Source: Chryseobacterium gleum (GTDB lineage Bacteria; Bacteroidota; Bacteroidia; Flavobacteriales_D; Sanyastnellaceae). Taken from it: a stretch of 5,089 nt of DNA. Below, in pieces: positions 4,362 through 5,089 of the stretch. Under the pieces are notes generated by a model. It was not told the DNA's origin, did no database searches, and worked only from the letters and a program-made list of their open reading frames with translations. The position numbers were made by a program, and so were the translations under genes. The stretch covers positions 1-5,089 of the forward strand of contig CAMCUG010000126.1 in assembly GCA_945878835.1 (NCBI GenBank), written 5' to 3'. The first letter of the stretch is position 1. Each line of letters starts with the position of its first letter.

Positions 4362-5089
4362 TTATTCTTTAATAGATTTTATTGTTCCGTTATACAATAG
4401 CGTTGTTATCTCTTCTCCTGAACTCACTTCACTCTCATCGGTTACAGCTTTACCATTTACCAAGGTTATACTGAATCCACGCTTCAAAACATTTCTCGGA
4501 TCTAATAGACGAACGCTGTTCTCGAGTCCGTTTATAGACATGCCTTCTTTCGACAACCGAATGCCCGTTCGGTTTTTCAATTCTTCATTTAATTTCGAAA
4601 CGGATACACGTCCCGCTGTGAGCAGCATTCGCGCATCGTTGGCTAGTGCTGTTGAAAGTTTCTGAACATTTCCTTTCTCAACAGACATGCGCTGAAGTGT
4701 TTGTGTTCGAAGGCCCACGCGAAGCGTTTCTATCTTAGAGGAATTTCGAACCAAGAGCGTTTCAACCACTGAACGAAAAAGCAAAACGTTCGCATGCAAT
4801 TTCGTCTTCGTTTCCAAAAGTTGTCGCAAAGATTTGTCTGCCAGCATCTCTTGTGCACGTTGAACCGGCATGGAGAAATTATGAAATTGCTGAAGGAAAT
4901 AATTCCCGAGATCTGTCGGAGTAATCAAATTCTTAAACGACACCATATCGGCAACCGACTCATTTATTCTGTGGCCAATACCGGTTAAAACAGGAAGAGG
5001 AAATTCAGCAATGACTTTACATAAATTCACGTTGTTGTAACAAGCCAAACCGATATCACCGCCACCTCCTCGCACTATAACAACAGCAT
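4362..5089 (-). CDS. xseA: Exodeoxyribonuclease VII large subunit, 3' part
   Basis: About 241 C-terminal residues of XseA are visible; the gene runs off the right edge, so the OB-fold and part of the catalytic domain lie outside. The protein is the catalytic subunit of exonuclease VII. The visible part starts AVVIVRGGGGDIGL, the conserved RGGG motif, followed by FPLPVLTGIGHRINESVAD with the conserved His and then ITPTDLG. After this come about 130 residues of charged helices, the coiled-coil region that binds XseB, and a C-terminal strand region with LDPRNVLKRGFSITLVNGKAV, a strong family signature. The GTG at 5075 is an internal Val, not a start. The E. coli GHETD motif appears as GHRIN here, with Asn in the Asp place; from memory, other Bacteroidota XseA proteins look similar. 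It is followed by xseB after 4 nt. Confidence 0.95.
   Translation of the reverse strand, partial: AVVIVRGGGGDIGLACYNNVNLCKVIAEFPLPVLTGIGHRINESVADMVSFKNLITPTDLGNYFLQQFHNFSMPVQRAQEMLADKSLRQLLETKTKLHANVLLFRSVVETLLVRNSSKIETLRVGLRTQTLQRMSVEKGNVQKLSTALANDARMLLTAGRVSVSKLNEELKNRTGIRLSKEGMSINGLENSVRLLDPRNVLKRGFSITLVNGKAVTDESEVSSGEEITTLLYNGTIKSIKE

Noticed and set aside
4717..4727. ACGCGAAGCGT inside xseA, identical to the centre of the palindromic array (4072-4082)
   Set aside because: An 11-nt match to some word of a 120-nt element is not improbable in 5 kb, and here it is coding sequence; no further similarity extends from it.

Overview
The window is an ordinary, gene-dense piece of chromosome of about 5.1 kb, most likely from a member of the Bacteroidota (Flavobacteriia/Cytophagia-like). 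The clues are a textbook Bacteroidota promoter (TTG, 18 nt, TATATTTG) before a tRNA gene, no Shine-Dalgarno sequences before the starts, tRNA genes without an encoded CCA end, moderate-to-low GC, and XseA, Usp and nitroreductase sequences with the look of that phylum. This assignment is inference from sequence style, not from a search.

Layout. 1-713 (+) is the 3' part of a long-chain acyl-CoA synthetase gene (AMP-forming, FadD family), followed after 5 nt by a PAP2-family membrane phosphatase gene (719-1279, +). The two probably form a lipid-related operon. Converging on it is an HD-domain phosphohydrolase gene (1309-1914, -). Across a 78-nt divergent intergenic region lie a 50-codon fragment of a universal stress protein domain (1993-2145, +) and, one base after its stop, a complete two-domain universal stress protein gene (2147-2974, +). 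Next come tRNA-Pro(TGG) and tRNA-Arg(TCT), with a strong intrinsic terminator between them and a second, bidirectional terminator after them. An NfsB-type nitroreductase gene (3312-3944, -) reads into that second terminator from the other side. A 212-nt intergenic region follows, then the exonuclease VII operon on the minus strand: xseB (4157-4357) and the 3' part of xseA (4362 to the window end).

The coding content is housekeeping: fatty acid activation, membrane lipid or lipid-carrier dephosphorylation, stress response, translation, flavin-dependent reduction and DNA repair. I see no mobile element, CRISPR array, phage gene or toxin-antitoxin pair. The structure not explained by ordinary genes is (1) a 12-nt-periodic array of CCTT/AAGG units at about 4031-4150, whose core is an 88-nt imperfect palindrome directly behind xseB, (2) the truncated Usp domain abutting a complete Usp gene, with an A8 tract at the junction, and (3) the terminator hairpin placed between two adjacent tRNA genes. 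I found no convincing new multi-gene system.
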